DNA of 64,000 bases from Pseudanabaena sp. BC1403 (GTDB lineage Bacteria > Cyanobacteriota > Cyanobacteriia > Pseudanabaenales > Pseudanabaenaceae). Below the pieces are notes generated by a model that ran no database searches, was not told where the DNA came from, and saw nothing but the letters and a program-made list of their open reading frames with translations. The position numbers and the translations under genes are program-made. Location of the stretch: the NCBI RefSeq assembly GCF_002914585.1, contig NZ_PDDM01000004.1:1-64000 (forward strand), written 5' to 3'. This document shows positions 54,157 through 63,719 of the stretch, piece after piece; the stretch's first letter is position 1; each line of letters starts with the position of its first letter.

Positions 54157-54474
54157 TTAGCTCCATTTTTTTTGACTCTGTTCAATAAACTCTTCTATTG
54201 CTGCTTTAGATTCTCTAAGACTTGTCCCTGTTTCTTCTCGATAAAGCTTGATCGCTTCTATTTTGCGATAGGGATCTAGTGCAATCTGTTTTACTCGATC
54301 TGAGAGTAGAGATGGAACTTCAATCTCCATTCGATTTAATAGCAAGCTTAGAGAAAGATCCATACGCTTTATCTTTTGCTCAAGCTTTTTAATACTTGAT
54401 TGAGTGCTAAGGATAACCCACACAATGATGAAGAGACAAGAAACATAAATAAATCCATCTGTAGCGGACACCAT
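54157..54474 (-). CDS. Membrane-anchored ribosomal L7/L12 C-terminal-like protein
   Basis: The 105-residue protein has one N-terminal membrane helix (about 5-23), a short coiled region (28-50) and a C-terminal segment (about 70-100) KIEAIKLYREETGTSLRESK that resembles the EF-G/EF-Tu-binding C-terminal domain of L7/L12 (KIxxIKxVRxxTGLGLKEAK). The rest of L7/L12 is missing. A role at the membrane-ribosome interface is speculative. ATG start. Confidence 0.65.
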   Translation of the reverse strand: MVSATDGFIYVSCLFIIVWVILSTQSSIKKLEQKIKRMDLSLSLLLNRMEIEVPSLLSDRVKQIALDPYRKIEAIKLYREETGTSLRESKAAIEEFIEQSQKKWS

Positions 54475-54507
54475 AGTTAATCCTAGTTTTTGTCTTGCAC
54501 TTTAAAT

Positions 54508-54563
54508 ATACCAAAGCCAAAATAGGAAGGGCACTTTGCGCTCTCCCATTTTGGCTTTGGTAT
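54508..54563 (-). terminator. Imperfect palindrome after the TolC-type gene
   Basis: ATACCAAAGCCAAAAT pairs with ATTTTGGCTTTGGTAT; the centre is imperfect. It ends one base before the stop codon of the minus-strand TolC gene. Confidence 0.75.
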
Positions 54564-56243
54564 TTATAAACCACTTATAGCTCGTTCAAGATTAGCGCGG
54601 GACTGGTTATAACCAATGATTGCTTGCACTCGATTGACATCAGCCGTAGTTAGCGCTGCTTCAGCCGTAATTACTTCAAGCTGAGTTCCAACGCCTGCAT
54701 CAAGACGTAGACGGGCTAAACGCAGCGCTTCTTCAGCTTGTTGGACAGCTTTAGTAGCAGTGTCAATTTGCTTAAGGCGCGATTGCTGATTGATATATGA
54801 CTCTTCCACGTCAAAACGAGCTTGACGAGCAGCCTGCTCAAATTTACTTTCAGCAGTGGCTTGATCGGCTTTAAATTGGTCTACTTGAGCAGCAGTTCTA
54901 CCACCATCATAGAGAGTCCAATTTAAGGTTGCTCCAACTTGATAACCAGTACCAATACCACTCCCATTAGTAAAATCATTCGCCGCATTGAGGTTGGCAA
55001 ATACGCTAACCTGTGGGCCTAACTTTGCTAGTGAGGCATTAGCATTATCGCGGGCAACTTCTCTTTGTAATCTCTGAATGTCTAACTCAGCACGATTCCT
55101 CACTGCTAGTAAGATTGTTTCTTCTACTGGTAACTTCCATTCGGGCACGGGCGTAATTTTATCAGCAGCCGTAAGTTCGACTGTAGGCGGATAGTTGAGT
55201 TGTCGAGCCAATTCACGCCTTGCCACTAATTGAGCTGCCTCGGCATTGAGTAAATCTTGCTTAGAATTAGCAAGTGATACATCAGATTGCAGTACATCAA
55301 ATTTTGTGCCAACGCCTGCTCGTTCTCTAGCCTTTGTATCTTTTAAGCTCCTTTCGGCATTTTCAACAGCTTTACGCTGAATCCGAATGGTTTCATCAGT
55401 ATTTTGCAAGCTGTAATAGGCAGTGACAATATTCAGACGAATTGTCTGTTTAACTTGGTTAAGGTTTGATTCAGCAATTCGTAAGTTGTTCTCAGCAGCG
55501 CGGATTGTAGCATCGTTAACACCTGAGTCGAAGATGTTGTAATTAATTCCCACAGTGCCTGTGAGGGATTGATTAGTCTGGTTAGCTGCTAAGTTGGTCG
55601 TTGAATCTGTAACACTATACTGTAAGGAACTCGAAGCGGTGGGAGTGCGACCTGCTTCTGCAAATCTTAGCCCAGCGCGAGCGCGATCTACAGCAATTCG
55701 CGCTTGAATTGCATCGGAATTAGTTCTTTCAATTAAGTCAAGAATTTCTGCTAGAGTGACTGGCTTGGTGATATCCAATCTAACTTGGCTTGGTGTCGTT
55801 GGCACAACTAGCGTCTGGGCGGGATCAAGTTGCCCTGAGTTAGAAGCCGCAGCGCTAGGAATTACTCTGGCAGGTTCAGTAGAAGAACTGACTTTTTCAG
55901 GTTGCGATCGCAGACTATCTTGAAGGATAGTAGTCTCTAAGGTAGGCAATTTAGACGATTCTGAAACATCGGCTTTCGGTAAAGCCGCAATCACTATCTG
56001 AATGTCTTGGAGAATAGGTTGCTGATTACTTACTAACTCAGGTTTGGGTTTAAGGATCTCTACCTTTTTTTGGGTAGTTACTTCATTAATTGATGAAGTA
56101 ACTTTGATCGAACTATCAGGCTCTAAGACGACCTTTGTATAAGGTTTTAGAGGCATGGTAAATTCTTGAGCATTGGCTGTCCAAGCTGGAATCAGAAGCG
56201 ATAAACTCGCACCAAGCGTCAACCAACTGGAATAAATTCGCAT
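54564..56243 (-). CDS. TolC-family outer-membrane efflux protein
   Basis: The 559-residue protein has a signal peptide (1-25, cleavage near NAQ), a long low-complexity N-terminal extension (about 26-165, Ser/Pro/Thr/Val) and two outer-membrane efflux repeats (about 165-355 and 360-555). Typical segments are NLRIAESNLNQVKQTIRLNI, LKDTKARERAGVGTKFDVLQ, LRLARLRLDAGVGTQLEVIT and the end INYNIFDSG/LNWTLYDGG turns. It forms the trimeric exit duct for type I secretion or drug efflux. The partner transporter is not adjacent. It is divergent from pepA. Confidence 0.9.
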   Translation of the reverse strand: MRIYSSWLTLGASLSLLIPAWTANAQEFTMPLKPYTKVVLEPDSSIKVTSSINEVTTQKKVEILKPKPELVSNQQPILQDIQIVIAALPKADVSESSKLPTLETTILQDSLRSQPEKVSSSTEPARVIPSAAASNSGQLDPAQTLVVPTTPSQVRLDITKPVTLAEILDLIERTNSDAIQARIAVDRARAGLRFAEAGRTPTASSSLQYSVTDSTTNLAANQTNQSLTGTVGINYNIFDSGVNDATIRAAENNLRIAESNLNQVKQTIRLNIVTAYYSLQNTDETIRIQRKAVENAERSLKDTKARERAGVGTKFDVLQSDVSLANSKQDLLNAEAAQLVARRELARQLNYPPTVELTAADKITPVPEWKLPVEETILLAVRNRAELDIQRLQREVARDNANASLAKLGPQVSVFANLNAANDFTNGSGIGTGYQVGATLNWTLYDGGRTAAQVDQFKADQATAESKFEQAARQARFDVEESYINQQSRLKQIDTATKAVQQAEEALRLARLRLDAGVGTQLEVITAEAALTTADVNRVQAIIGYNQSRANLERAISGL

Positions 56244-56548
56244 AATTCAGTCCGTCTCTCATCGTCATTAAAATAGCAGCTAACATACCTTACTGTGATC
56301 ATCTTCTGATAGCTCACATGTGACAATCATCATGCTATCGGGTCAAAATGAGAAGAAGCGCCGTATGTTTGCCTTACAGATTGTAGTACAAACCTAGAAA
56401 TTTGGGGGTAATGCTTTGCCATGACTTCTAAGAAAACAGCAAAAAAAGGTGGTTATCGCTTCGCGATAACCACCTTTTTTCGCCATCGTCGAACTGGCGT
56501 TAATATTAGTTGTAACGTCGCAACAAAATTTACAGACTGTATCCACAA
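56244..56548. other. Divergent spacer between the TolC gene and pepA
   Basis: 305 bases with no gene. A short ATG frame at 56421 reads through the palindrome at 56441-56480 and is not credible. Promoters for both divergent genes should be here; none could be placed. Confidence 0.5.
56441..56480. terminator. Terminator-like hairpin in a divergent promoter region
   Basis: AAAAAAGGTGGTTATCGC pairs exactly with GCGATAACCACCTTTTTT around a TTC loop, with A and T runs at both ends. It lies about 70 bases upstream of pepA, so it may act as an attenuator or stop an unseen short transcript. Confidence 0.75.
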
Positions 56549-58078
56549 ATGAATATTCTTACATCATTAACTGCTCCGCAGGCTTGGCATGGTGATGCCC
56601 TTGCGATCGCTGTTTTTGCTAGTCCAAAATCTAGCAATGAGCAATTAGAAAATCCAGAAAAAAAAGCTTTACAACTATCTGAAGCACTGAAAAACTTGGA
56701 TATTCAGGTTCTAGCTTGTACTTTAACTGATTTGATTACTGAGTCAGAATTTACGGGGGAGATTGGTACATCGGTCAGTGGGCGTGTGGGTATTGACTAT
56801 GCGATCCGTAAGGTGATTTTGATCGGCATGGGTGATCCCGCTAAGGCTAATGCTGATGTTTGGCGCAAAGCCGCCGCATCGGCGGTGAAATGGGCAAATA
56901 AGGGGAAGGTGAAAAAGCTGGCTCTGGCTTTTCCTACCTATAACCAAGATGTGAGTTTGACAACTCAGGCGATCGCAGAGGGTGTGTTACTTGCAGCACA
57001 TCAAGACAAGCGGTTTAAATCCAAAAATGCTAATCCCCAGTTTCTAGAGCAAGTTGAGATTTTAGAAACCGAGCCTGAGTTAGCCAATCCTGCGATCGCA
57101 AAAGCACAGCAGATCGTCGATGGTGTAATTTTGGCGCGTGAGTTAGTATCTGCACCTGCAAATGTCGTTACGCCGATTACGCTGGCTGATACTGCCGTGG
57201 CGATCGCTGAGGAATCAGAGTATTTCAACGTCAAAATTCTCGAACAAGCCGAATGCGAAGCTCTAAACATGGGGGCATTCCTTGGTGTGGCAAGAGCCTC
57301 AGATATTTCGCCCAAGTTCATTCATCTTACCTACAGCAACGGTACGCCGAAGCGCAAATTAGCGATCGTGGGCAAAGGTCTAACCTTTGACTCTGGCGGC
57401 TTGAATCTAAAAACTGGTGTGGGCAGCAGCATCGAACTGATGAAAACTGACATGGGCGGATCGGCGGCGGCGCTAGGTGCAGCTAAGGCGATCTCGAAGC
57501 TCCAACCTACAGACATCGAAGTGCATTTCATTGTCGCCGCTTGCGAAAACATGGTCAATGGTAGTGCGATGCGCCCAGGGGATATCCTGACTGCTTCTAA
57601 TGGCAAGACTATTGAGGTAAATAACACTGATGCTGAAGGTCGCTTGACTTTGGCGGATGCCCTCGTCTATGCCGATAAACTGGGTGTGGATGCGATCGTC
57701 GATCTGGCGACGCTGACAGGTGCTTGTGTGGTCGCTTTGGGCGAGGATATTGGAGGGATGTGGTCGATTGATGATGACTTTGCCGAGGCGATCGCTAAAG
57801 CCGCTAAGGATGCTGGTGAGAAATTCTGGCGGATGCCCCTCGAAGAACCCTATTTTGATCAATTAAAGTCAGTAGTTGCTGATTTTAAAAATACAGGTTC
57901 GCGGGCTGGTGGTGCGATTACAGGGGCTTTATTCTTGAAGCAATTTGTCGAAAAGACTACTGCATGGGCGCATCTTGATGTGGCTGGACCAGTCTGGACT
58001 GAGCGCGATTCTGGTTACAACAATGCTGGAGGCACTGGTTTTGCCGTTAGGACTTTGGTGAATTTAATCCTGAATTAA
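56549..58078 (+). CDS. pepA: Leucyl aminopeptidase PepA
   Basis: An M17 aminopeptidase that removes N-terminal residues from peptides. The 509-residue protein has a macrodomain-like N-terminal part and a catalytic C-terminal domain with [16 protein letters not shown] (metal-binding Lys/Asp), KTDMGGSA, the signature [18 protein letters not shown] (about 353-370) and the end WAHLDVAGP. All metal ligands are intact. It is monocistronic, ending at a bidirectional terminator. Confidence 0.96.
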   Translation: MNILTSLTAPQAWHGDALAIAVFASPKSSNEQLENPEKKALQLSEALKNLDIQVLACTLTDLITESEFTGEIGTSVSGRVGIDYAIRKVILIGMGDPAKANADVWRKAAASAVKWANKGKVKKLALAFPTYNQDVSLTTQAIAEGVLLAAHQDKRFKSKNANPQFLEQVEILETEPELANPAIAKAQQIVDGVILARELVSAPANVVTPITLADTAVAIAEESEYFNVKILEQAECEALNMGAFLGVARASDISPKFIHLTYSNGTPKRKLAIVGKGLTFDSGGLNLKTGVGSSIELMKTDMGGSAAALGAAKAISKLQPTDIEVHFIVAACENMVNGSAMRPGDILTASNGKTIEVNNTDAEGRLTLADALVYADKLGVDAIVDLATLTGACVVALGEDIGGMWSIDDDFAEAIAKAAKDAGEKFWRMPLEEPYFDQLKSVVADFKNTGSRAGGAITGALFLKQFVEKTTAWAHLDVAGPVWTERDSGYNNAGGTGFAVRTLVNLILN

Positions 58079-58080
58079 GT

Positions 58081-58108
58081 AAAAAGCGGCACATTGTGCC
58101 GCTTTTTT
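58081..58108. terminator. Bidirectional terminator
   Basis: AAAAAGCGGCAC-ATT-GTGCCGCTTTTT lies between convergent pepA and the gamma-carbonic-anhydrase gene. Confidence 0.85.
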
Positions 58109-58620
58109 TACTGCACATGCAACAGCGATAACTGATAATAATTTTCTGCATGGGCGATCGCATTTTGTTGTTCCTCTTCCGAAAGCTCGCGCATCACCTT
58201 CGCAGGCACGCCCGTTACCACCACACCCGCAGGCACATCCTTAGTAACAACAGCCCCCGCCCCGACAATACTCCCCGCCCCAATTTTCACTCCTTCTAAT
58301 AGAATTGCTCCCATCCCGATCAAGCAACCGCGCCCAATTTCTGCACAGTGAATCACCGCCCGATGCCCGATCGTCACATATTCACCAATTATCAAAGGTT
58401 GGTCAGGATCTCCATGCAAAATCGCTCCATCCTGAATATTTGTGCAGTAGCCAATATCCATGCGATTGACATCAGCCCTGATCACCACCTTGTACCAAAT
58501 ATTCACGCGATCGCTGAGATGCACATCGCCAATTACCACAGCATCACTAGCTATAAAAGCCGCGCGATCGCGATCGGGTGTAAGTAGTTGCGAATAGGGA
58601 AGATGCATATTATTAATCAT
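58108..58620 (-). CDS. Gamma-carbonic-anhydrase family protein (YrdA/PaaY-like)
   Basis: The 170-residue left-handed beta-helix has hexapeptide repeats ([54 protein letters not shown]). The metal His residues His69, His86 and His91 in ILHGD and IGHRAVIH are at the gamma-class positions. It may bind zinc and hydrate CO2 or may be an inactive trimer. It is not the carboxysomal CcmM because the long linker and RbcS-like repeats are missing. ATG start. The gene is single. Confidence 0.85.
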   Translation of the reverse strand: MINNMHLPYSQLLTPDRDRAAFIASDAVVIGDVHLSDRVNIWYKVVIRADVNRMDIGYCTNIQDGAILHGDPDQPLIIGEYVTIGHRAVIHCAEIGRGCLIGMGAILLEGVKIGAGSIVGAGAVVTKDVPAGVVVTGVPAKVMRELSEEEQQNAIAHAENYYQLSLLHVQ

Positions 58621-58697
58621 TCATTAACTAGGAAAGCATTAAGCTCTCTCCTAATAATTCTCCTATAATAATGAATAATTCTGCCAGCTAATAATCT

Positions 58698-60503
58698 ATG
58701 TCACAATCCCCCGCTTTAGCCCAAGATCCAGTCCAGACTGAAGATTTATTGCTTTCGGTGCGTAACTTACAGGTTTCCTTTAGGGGCGATGAAGGTATCG
58801 TCAAGGCAGTCAAAAATATTTCTTTTGATCTTGCCCAAGGACAAACCCTTGGCATTGTTGGTGAATCTGGCTCTGGCAAATCAGCAACAGCTTTAGCAAT
58901 CATGGGCTTATTGGGGGAATCTGGCAAAATTACCAATGGTGAAGTCATATTTCGCCCCAGTGACGAAGTACCTCTTGATCTAGTGCGAGTATCGCCACAA
59001 AAAATGCTGAAATACCGAGGCGATCGCATATCAATGGTATTTCAAGAACCAATGACATCGCTCAATCCTCTATTTACCTGTGGCTATCAAGTCATCGAAG
59101 CGATTCGCTTACACCAAAAAGTTTCTAAGCAGGAAGCCGAGACACGCACGATCCAGCTATTTCAGGAAGTGCAGTTACCCAATCCTGAGCAATTAATAGA
59201 ACGCTATCCCCACGAGCTTTCAGGCGGTCAATTGCAGCGCGTGATGATCGCGATGGCGATTTCCTGCAATCCCCAATTGATTATTGCCGATGAGCCAACA
59301 ACAGCGCTTGATGTAACCGTACAGGCAACTATTCTCGAACTGCTAAAAGAGATTCAGAGATCGCGTCAGATGTCGATGATTTTTATTACTCACGACTTAG
59401 GGATTTTGGCAGCGATCGCGGATCATGCGATCGTTATGAATCAAGGAGAAGTCGTCGAAAGTGGCGATACACAAGCCATCTTCCAATCGCCAAAACATCC
59501 CTATACTAAGGGCTTAATCGCTTGCCGTCCTCAACCCGATCGCCAGTTACGCTTATTACCAACGGTGAGCGACTTTATGGAAATTCAAAATGGGCAAATG
59601 GTTGAGAAAGAACCCAGTGATTCTCGTTATTTAGAAGTTGTTCCCCCCGAAGAAACAGTTGCTCGTTTAGCGGAATTGCAAAAGCAAGCCCCAATTCTCT
59701 CTGTCCAGAACCTCAGAATCGAGTTCCCAATTCGTAGCATTTTAGGACTCAAAAAACGCTATCTAGTCGCCGTCAACAATATTAGTTTTGATGTCTATCG
59801 TGGCGAAACCCTTGGACTAGTTGGCGAGTCAGGTTGCGGTAAAACTACCGCAGGTAGGGCAATTCTGGGCTTGACCAATGGCGTGATGGGTTCAGTCAAA
59901 TTTGAAGGACGGGAAATCTCAAAATTAAAAGGAGAAGCCCTACAAAAGTTACGCTGCGATCTGCAAGTTATATTTCAAGATCCTTACGGCTCACTAAATC
60001 CGCGTATGAGTGTTGGCGATGCGATCGCTGAGCCATTAATCGTCCACAGCCATCAAGAACGCTTTGAGCGTTATCGCAAAGCTGAAGCCAGAAGAGAAAG
60101 AGTCGCCTATTTACTAGAGCGCGTTGGTTTAACCAAAAGCGCGATGCGCCGCTATCCCCATGAGTTCTCTGGTGGTCAGCGGCAACGTATTTGTATTGCG
60201 AGAGCCTTGGCACTTAATCCCAAATTAATCATTGCCGATGAACCTGTTTCTGCTCTTGATGTATCGGTACAGGCCCAAGTTCTCAACCTATTAAAGGAAC
60301 TACAAGCAGAATTTGGATTAACTTATATTTTTATTTCCCACGATCTCGGTGTAGTTAAATTTATGAGCGATCGCATTATGGTGATGAACAAGGGCGAAAT
60401 TGTCGAACTGGACACCGCTGAATCCATCTACACCAATCCTCAAAAGCCATACACCCAAAAGCTGATCAGCGCCATTCCCAAAGCTTTAGTTTTTTCCCCT
60501 TAA
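58698..60503 (+). CDS. Fused dual ATPase of an oligopeptide/nickel-type ABC importer
   Basis: The 601 residues contain two ABC ATPase domains, DppD-like (about 12-260) and DppF-like (about 325-595). Walker A motifs are GESGSGKSA and GESGCGKTT, signatures [15 protein letters not shown] and [15 protein letters not shown], Walker [13 protein letters not shown] and [12 protein letters not shown]. Each has the C-terminal Cys/Pro loop with [12 protein letters not shown] and [12 protein letters not shown] typical of peptide importers (YejF/GsiA layout). Permeases and binding protein are not adjacent. Confidence 0.9.
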   Translation: MSQSPALAQDPVQTEDLLLSVRNLQVSFRGDEGIVKAVKNISFDLAQGQTLGIVGESGSGKSATALAIMGLLGESGKITNGEVIFRPSDEVPLDLVRVSPQKMLKYRGDRISMVFQEPMTSLNPLFTCGYQVIEAIRLHQKVSKQEAETRTIQLFQEVQLPNPEQLIERYPHELSGGQLQRVMIAMAISCNPQLIIADEPTTALDVTVQATILELLKEIQRSRQMSMIFITHDLGILAAIADHAIVMNQGEVVESGDTQAIFQSPKHPYTKGLIACRPQPDRQLRLLPTVSDFMEIQNGQMVEKEPSDSRYLEVVPPEETVARLAELQKQAPILSVQNLRIEFPIRSILGLKKRYLVAVNNISFDVYRGETLGLVGESGCGKTTAGRAILGLTNGVMGSVKFEGREISKLKGEALQKLRCDLQVIFQDPYGSLNPRMSVGDAIAEPLIVHSHQERFERYRKAEARRERVAYLLERVGLTKSAMRRYPHEFSGGQRQRICIARALALNPKLIIADEPVSALDVSVQAQVLNLLKELQAEFGLTYIFISHDLGVVKFMSDRIMVMNKGEIVELDTAESIYTNPQKPYTQKLISAIPKALVFSP

Positions 60504-60514
60504 ATAAACTATTT

Positions 60515-60617
60515 ATCCCAAAGCAAAAAATGGCGCAGCCATTTTTTGCTTTTAGAACCCTTTCTGGGTTTGGTTTTCAATTCACAAAAGCGCCGTCACA
60601 CTTTTGTGAATTGATAT
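60515..60617 (-). mobile_element. MITE-A copy 6 (103 bp)
   Basis: Ends ATCCCAA and TTGATAT. Internal hairpins AGCAAAAAATGGC-GCA-GCCATTTTTTGCT, AACCCTTTCTGGGTT and ATTCACAAAAGCG...CACTTTTGTGAAT. The first hairpin arms differ from other copies but still pair. It ends on the first base of the next gene's stop codon. Confidence 0.85.
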
Positions 60618-62482
60618 TATGGATTTAAGCTCACTGGGCAATTAGGCTTTTCAGCAGTTTCCACAGGAGCGGGATCGGGTGGTAAAAGTGCCACAATGTG
60701 CGGAACAGGTCGAGGCTCGTAAGCCATGACTGACTTGCCCCGATAGGCAAGCGATGCACTTGCGCCAGAGTCGAGCATGACTACATCTCTCAACCCAGCT
60801 TTCGCCAAGATTTTCCCTAAGCCGACGGAATCGATCATTTCCATAGTTACGCCGATTGTCGGTCTACCTGAACGATCAATTCCCCAAAAAGCGCGATCGC
60901 GACTTGCGTCAAATCCATAAAGCTTACCAAAGGATTCTGCTGATTGTGGTTTACCATCGCGGACTAGCCAACCTGCGGCGACAAAGGCATCAGTGACATC
61001 AGGCAATTCTGCTCTTACAGCTTCTAGAGAAGTGTGCTTAGCGGCATTAAAGGGAATGAATTTGACTGTCGTAGGGCTAATCAAAACCAGAGGACGACCA
61101 TTGAGAAGGGGGTTTTCGCCTTTATTCCCAGTGTTAAAAACTCCTGCATAGCTGGAAAACTGACTCATTACGGGTCCAATCATCGTATTGCCATCAATAC
61201 GTTCGAGGGAGAAAAAGCCGCCATCAACCGCCGCGATCGCATTGGGAGTCATGGCAAGAATCTCAGCAACCTGAGCGCGTTTATCAGCATGAGTTGTGAC
61301 TGCGCGGCCGCCATGTACAAGAGTAAGTGGCAGTCCATCAATAGTAACAGTGCGCTTCTCTACAGGAGTAGTAAAATTGATTACTCCATTACTTACTGTT
61401 GGCAAAAGTGAAACTTGACTTGCAGAGGTTCCTCCAGAAGCTTGCTCGATCGCTTCACTAAAACGTGATTGACCAAAACGCATAATAGACATCAAATCTT
61501 CTGATTCATTAGCTGAGCGCTCTTGACGAGGATCGAGGCTCATTGAAAGTGCGGCTTTATAACCAACATCCTTAACTTTGTCCTTGGCTCGTTCCGTAAA
61601 TTCTCCTTCAGGATAAGTGAAGTAATCTATAGGAATCCCTAATTCTTTTTCAAGTACTTTCTTCGATTCCAACACTTCTCGTTCAATTTCAGAATCGCTC
61701 AAGTTCTTCATGTTTAAGTGATTAACTGTATGGGAAGCAACGGTGATCAAACCACTTTTTTGCATTTCCCGAAGTTGATCCCATGTAGCTTTAGGTTTTT
61801 TCCCACCTGTGCCGACAAAGCGAGTGTGAACAGACCATACTGCTGGATAGTTATATTTTTTTAGCAGTGGAAACGCATATTTGTACTGTCCGACATAGTT
61901 GTCATCGAAGGTGAGCAATACAGGCTTCTCTGGCAATTGCGCACCTGTACGCAGATGATTAACCATGCGATCCATCGTAATCGGTGTATACCCACCTTCT
62001 TGGAGTGTTTGAAAATGTTTTTCGAGATCTTCAGGTGTGACATCCCAATCTACGTCTTTTACCGCAGTGATGTCGTGATACATGATGATCGGGATTTTGG
62101 CAGTACGGGCGCGATCGCTGATTTGAGGAAATGGGGCGGGGGTAAAACTAGCGATCAGATCAGCATTAATACTGCTGCTCAGACTTGATAAAACTGGTAA
62201 TGGGTCGTTGGCGATCGCATTGATCGATCTGACCTGATAGAGGGAAGCCGTCACCGACTCCAAAGCATTGTATTGACAAAAGGCTCGCGATTCATTACTT
62301 GCAACAGGATTCGCAGGGTTTAAAGCTGATTCATTTGTGGCTGTGGCTATCTCCGTAGAGGATGTTCGGGAGACCAATCGCGAAGCGATCGCTGCACCCA
62401 TGCCAGTTCCGAGGGCAGCTAATCCCAGCACGAGCCAAATCGTGTTCATGCTGCTGCTATTTTTGCCGTTGCCCCTGCTCAT
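60617..62482 (-). CDS. Polysaccharide deacetylase fused to a phosphodiester glycosidase (NAGPA) domain
   Basis: The 621-residue protein starts with a membrane anchor (about 12-34). The NodB deacetylase domain (about 128-330) has IPIIMYHDI, the TFDDN motif (Asp193/Asp194) and zinc ligands His251 and His255 in SHTVNH. The C-terminal NAGPA/DUF2233 domain (about 370-610) has VDGGFFSLE, GKPQSAESFG, RPTIGVTMEMI and LDSGASASLAYRG. Both domains act on glycans outside the cell: one removes N-acetyl groups, the other cleaves phosphodiester-linked sugars. The fusion suggests wall or exopolysaccharide modification. ATG start. Confidence 0.88.
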   Translation of the reverse strand: MSRGNGKNSSSMNTIWLVLGLAALGTGMGAAIASRLVSRTSSTEIATATNESALNPANPVASNESRAFCQYNALESVTASLYQVRSINAIANDPLPVLSSLSSSINADLIASFTPAPFPQISDRARTAKIPIIMYHDITAVKDVDWDVTPEDLEKHFQTLQEGGYTPITMDRMVNHLRTGAQLPEKPVLLTFDDNYVGQYKYAFPLLKKYNYPAVWSVHTRFVGTGGKKPKATWDQLREMQKSGLITVASHTVNHLNMKNLSDSEIEREVLESKKVLEKELGIPIDYFTYPEGEFTERAKDKVKDVGYKAALSMSLDPRQERSANESEDLMSIMRFGQSRFSEAIEQASGGTSASQVSLLPTVSNGVINFTTPVEKRTVTIDGLPLTLVHGGRAVTTHADKRAQVAEILAMTPNAIAAVDGGFFSLERIDGNTMIGPVMSQFSSYAGVFNTGNKGENPLLNGRPLVLISPTTVKFIPFNAAKHTSLEAVRAELPDVTDAFVAAGWLVRDGKPQSAESFGKLYGFDASRDRAFWGIDRSGRPTIGVTMEMIDSVGLGKILAKAGLRDVVMLDSGASASLAYRGKSVMAYEPRPVPHIVALLPPDPAPVETAEKPNCPVSLNP

Positions 62483-62585
62483 AAGGATTTATAAATTTTG
62501 TGATATTACTAGCGCCTATTTAATCAGAGAGCCATCATGTGCACAAGTACCTACGGTAAATGGTGGTATTTATTACGTTGAAATC

Positions 62586-62644
62586 AAAAGGCAAGTTTTC
62601 TTAAAAGTGCTGCTTTGCAGGACTTTTAAGAAAACTTGCCTTTT
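62586..62644. terminator. Palindrome after the DUF218 gene
   Basis: AAAAGGCAAGTTTTCTTAAA and AGT-CCTGC-type arms pair with two base differences in the centre. It lies between the DUF218 gene stop (minus strand) and the start of the deacetylase gene, and could terminate the former. Confidence 0.75.
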
Positions 62645-62654
62645 CTTTTGGCAG

Positions 62655-63494
62655 TTAAGCCCATCCTGCTAATTGATAAACAAGTAAGCCAATGTACTCT
62701 TTGATCGCATTGGTGGAGTTTTTGAGCGCATCCACACTTGGCAATAACTCAAGTATTGAGGCGAAACCTTTGTTGTTGTCATTTTGCACCGATAAAAAGT
62801 CAGTTGGGACAGCAATAGACTCAACGCCGACTTTCCGAAATATTTCCATCGATCTCGGCATATGCAGAGCCGATGTTACTAGCAATATTTTATTGATTCC
62901 CTTTTTAGCAAGGATTTCCTTTGTGTTAATCGCGTTATCGCGGGTATTAAAAGATTGCGATTCTTGGATAATGGCATCAGAGGGCACACCCATAAATTCA
63001 GCGATCGCAGCCATATCCTCGGACTCAGGGTTACCGCCCTCGCCTAACCATTCGGCTCTGCCACCAGTGACGATCATTAAGGGAGCCTTGCCCTGCTTAT
63101 AGAGCCACGAGCTATACAAAATGCGATCTCCAGCTTCATTGACCTCGTACCAAGGTCTCGGCGCTATGCGTGGTCTTGTACCGCCGCCCAAGACTACGAT
63201 TGCTTCAGCTTTGGGGATATCCCCATTTGGCAGATATTGCCATTCCAGCGATCGCACTAACCACTTAGAAAAAATTTCATTGCTGCTTAACAATAAAATT
63301 ACTAGTGCGATGCCTATTAGGGTTGAGGCAAAACGATTTTTTTTAAATAAGCTGATTAATTTACTAGAGTTACTAGCATTACGCGATCGCTTGGTTCTCC
63401 ATAACAAAATTACTAAGGCGATCGTAATTAATAGACTGGATAATCCAAGTGGATAAAAAAACAGAGGCAAAAGTTTCGATAAAAAAAGCGACAC
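62655..63494 (-). CDS. YdcF/SanA-like DUF218 membrane protein
   Basis: The 279-residue protein has two N-terminal membrane helices (about 12-32, 54-70) and a DUF218 domain (about 95-265) with AEAIVVLGGGTRPR, RILYSSWLYKQGKAPLMIV, SFNTRDNAINTKEIL and ILLVTSALHMPRSM. DUF218 proteins such as ElyC and SanA affect envelope integrity, possibly via lipid carrier recycling. Exact activity is unknown. It is upstream of the deacetylase fusion on the same strand (172 bases), so the two may be cotranscribed. Confidence 0.85.
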   Translation of the reverse strand: MSLFLSKLLPLFFYPLGLSSLLITIALVILLWRTKRSRNASNSSKLISLFKKNRFASTLIGIALVILLLSSNEIFSKWLVRSLEWQYLPNGDIPKAEAIVVLGGGTRPRIAPRPWYEVNEAGDRILYSSWLYKQGKAPLMIVTGGRAEWLGEGGNPESEDMAAIAEFMGVPSDAIIQESQSFNTRDNAINTKEILAKKGINKILLVTSALHMPRSMEIFRKVGVESIAVPTDFLSVQNDNNKGFASILELLPSVDALKNSTNAIKEYIGLLVYQLAGWA

Positions 63495-63536
63495 AGTTTT
63501 AAGACCATTTGTTAGGGTTCTATATTTTAGTAATCC

Positions 63537-63652
63537 TATAGCAATGTAAGCTTTGCTTAGGACTTAAAACCCAAATTAATAAAGGCGGAGCTTCGCTCCG
63601 CCTTTATTAATTTGGGTTTTGATTTGTCCTAGCTATCTCTTACATTGCTATA
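63537..63652 (+). mobile_element. MITE-B complete copy (116 bp)
   Basis: The perfect 14-bp inverted ends TATAGCAATGTAAG and CTTACATTGCTATA flank the inner shell CTTAGGACTTAAAA and TTTTGATTTGTCCTAG. The 55-nt palindrome inside has arms AAAACCCAAATTAATAAAGG and core CGGAGC-TTC-GCTCCG. The total length equals the copy at 25798-25913, but the hairpin bases differ almost completely. Confidence 0.9.
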
Positions 63653-63690
63653 AATCATTAACAGTGACGACGCAAAGGATGAAACAGATT

Positions 63691-63719
63691 CCAGCAATTC
63701 TCATAATGAGAATTGCTGG
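63691..63719. repeat. Perfect 14-bp hairpin
   Basis: CCAGCAATTCTCAT pairs with ATGAGAATTGCTGG around a single base. It lies at the left end of the transposase fossil. Confidence 0.85.

Noticed and set aside
56421-56552. 43-codon ORF starting MTSKKTAKKGG
   Set aside because: It reads through the hairpin at 56441-56480 and ends inside the pepA start region; not credible as a gene.
62337-62672. 111-codon ORF antisense to the deacetylase start
   Set aside because: It overlaps the signal-anchor region of a clear gene and runs through a palindrome.
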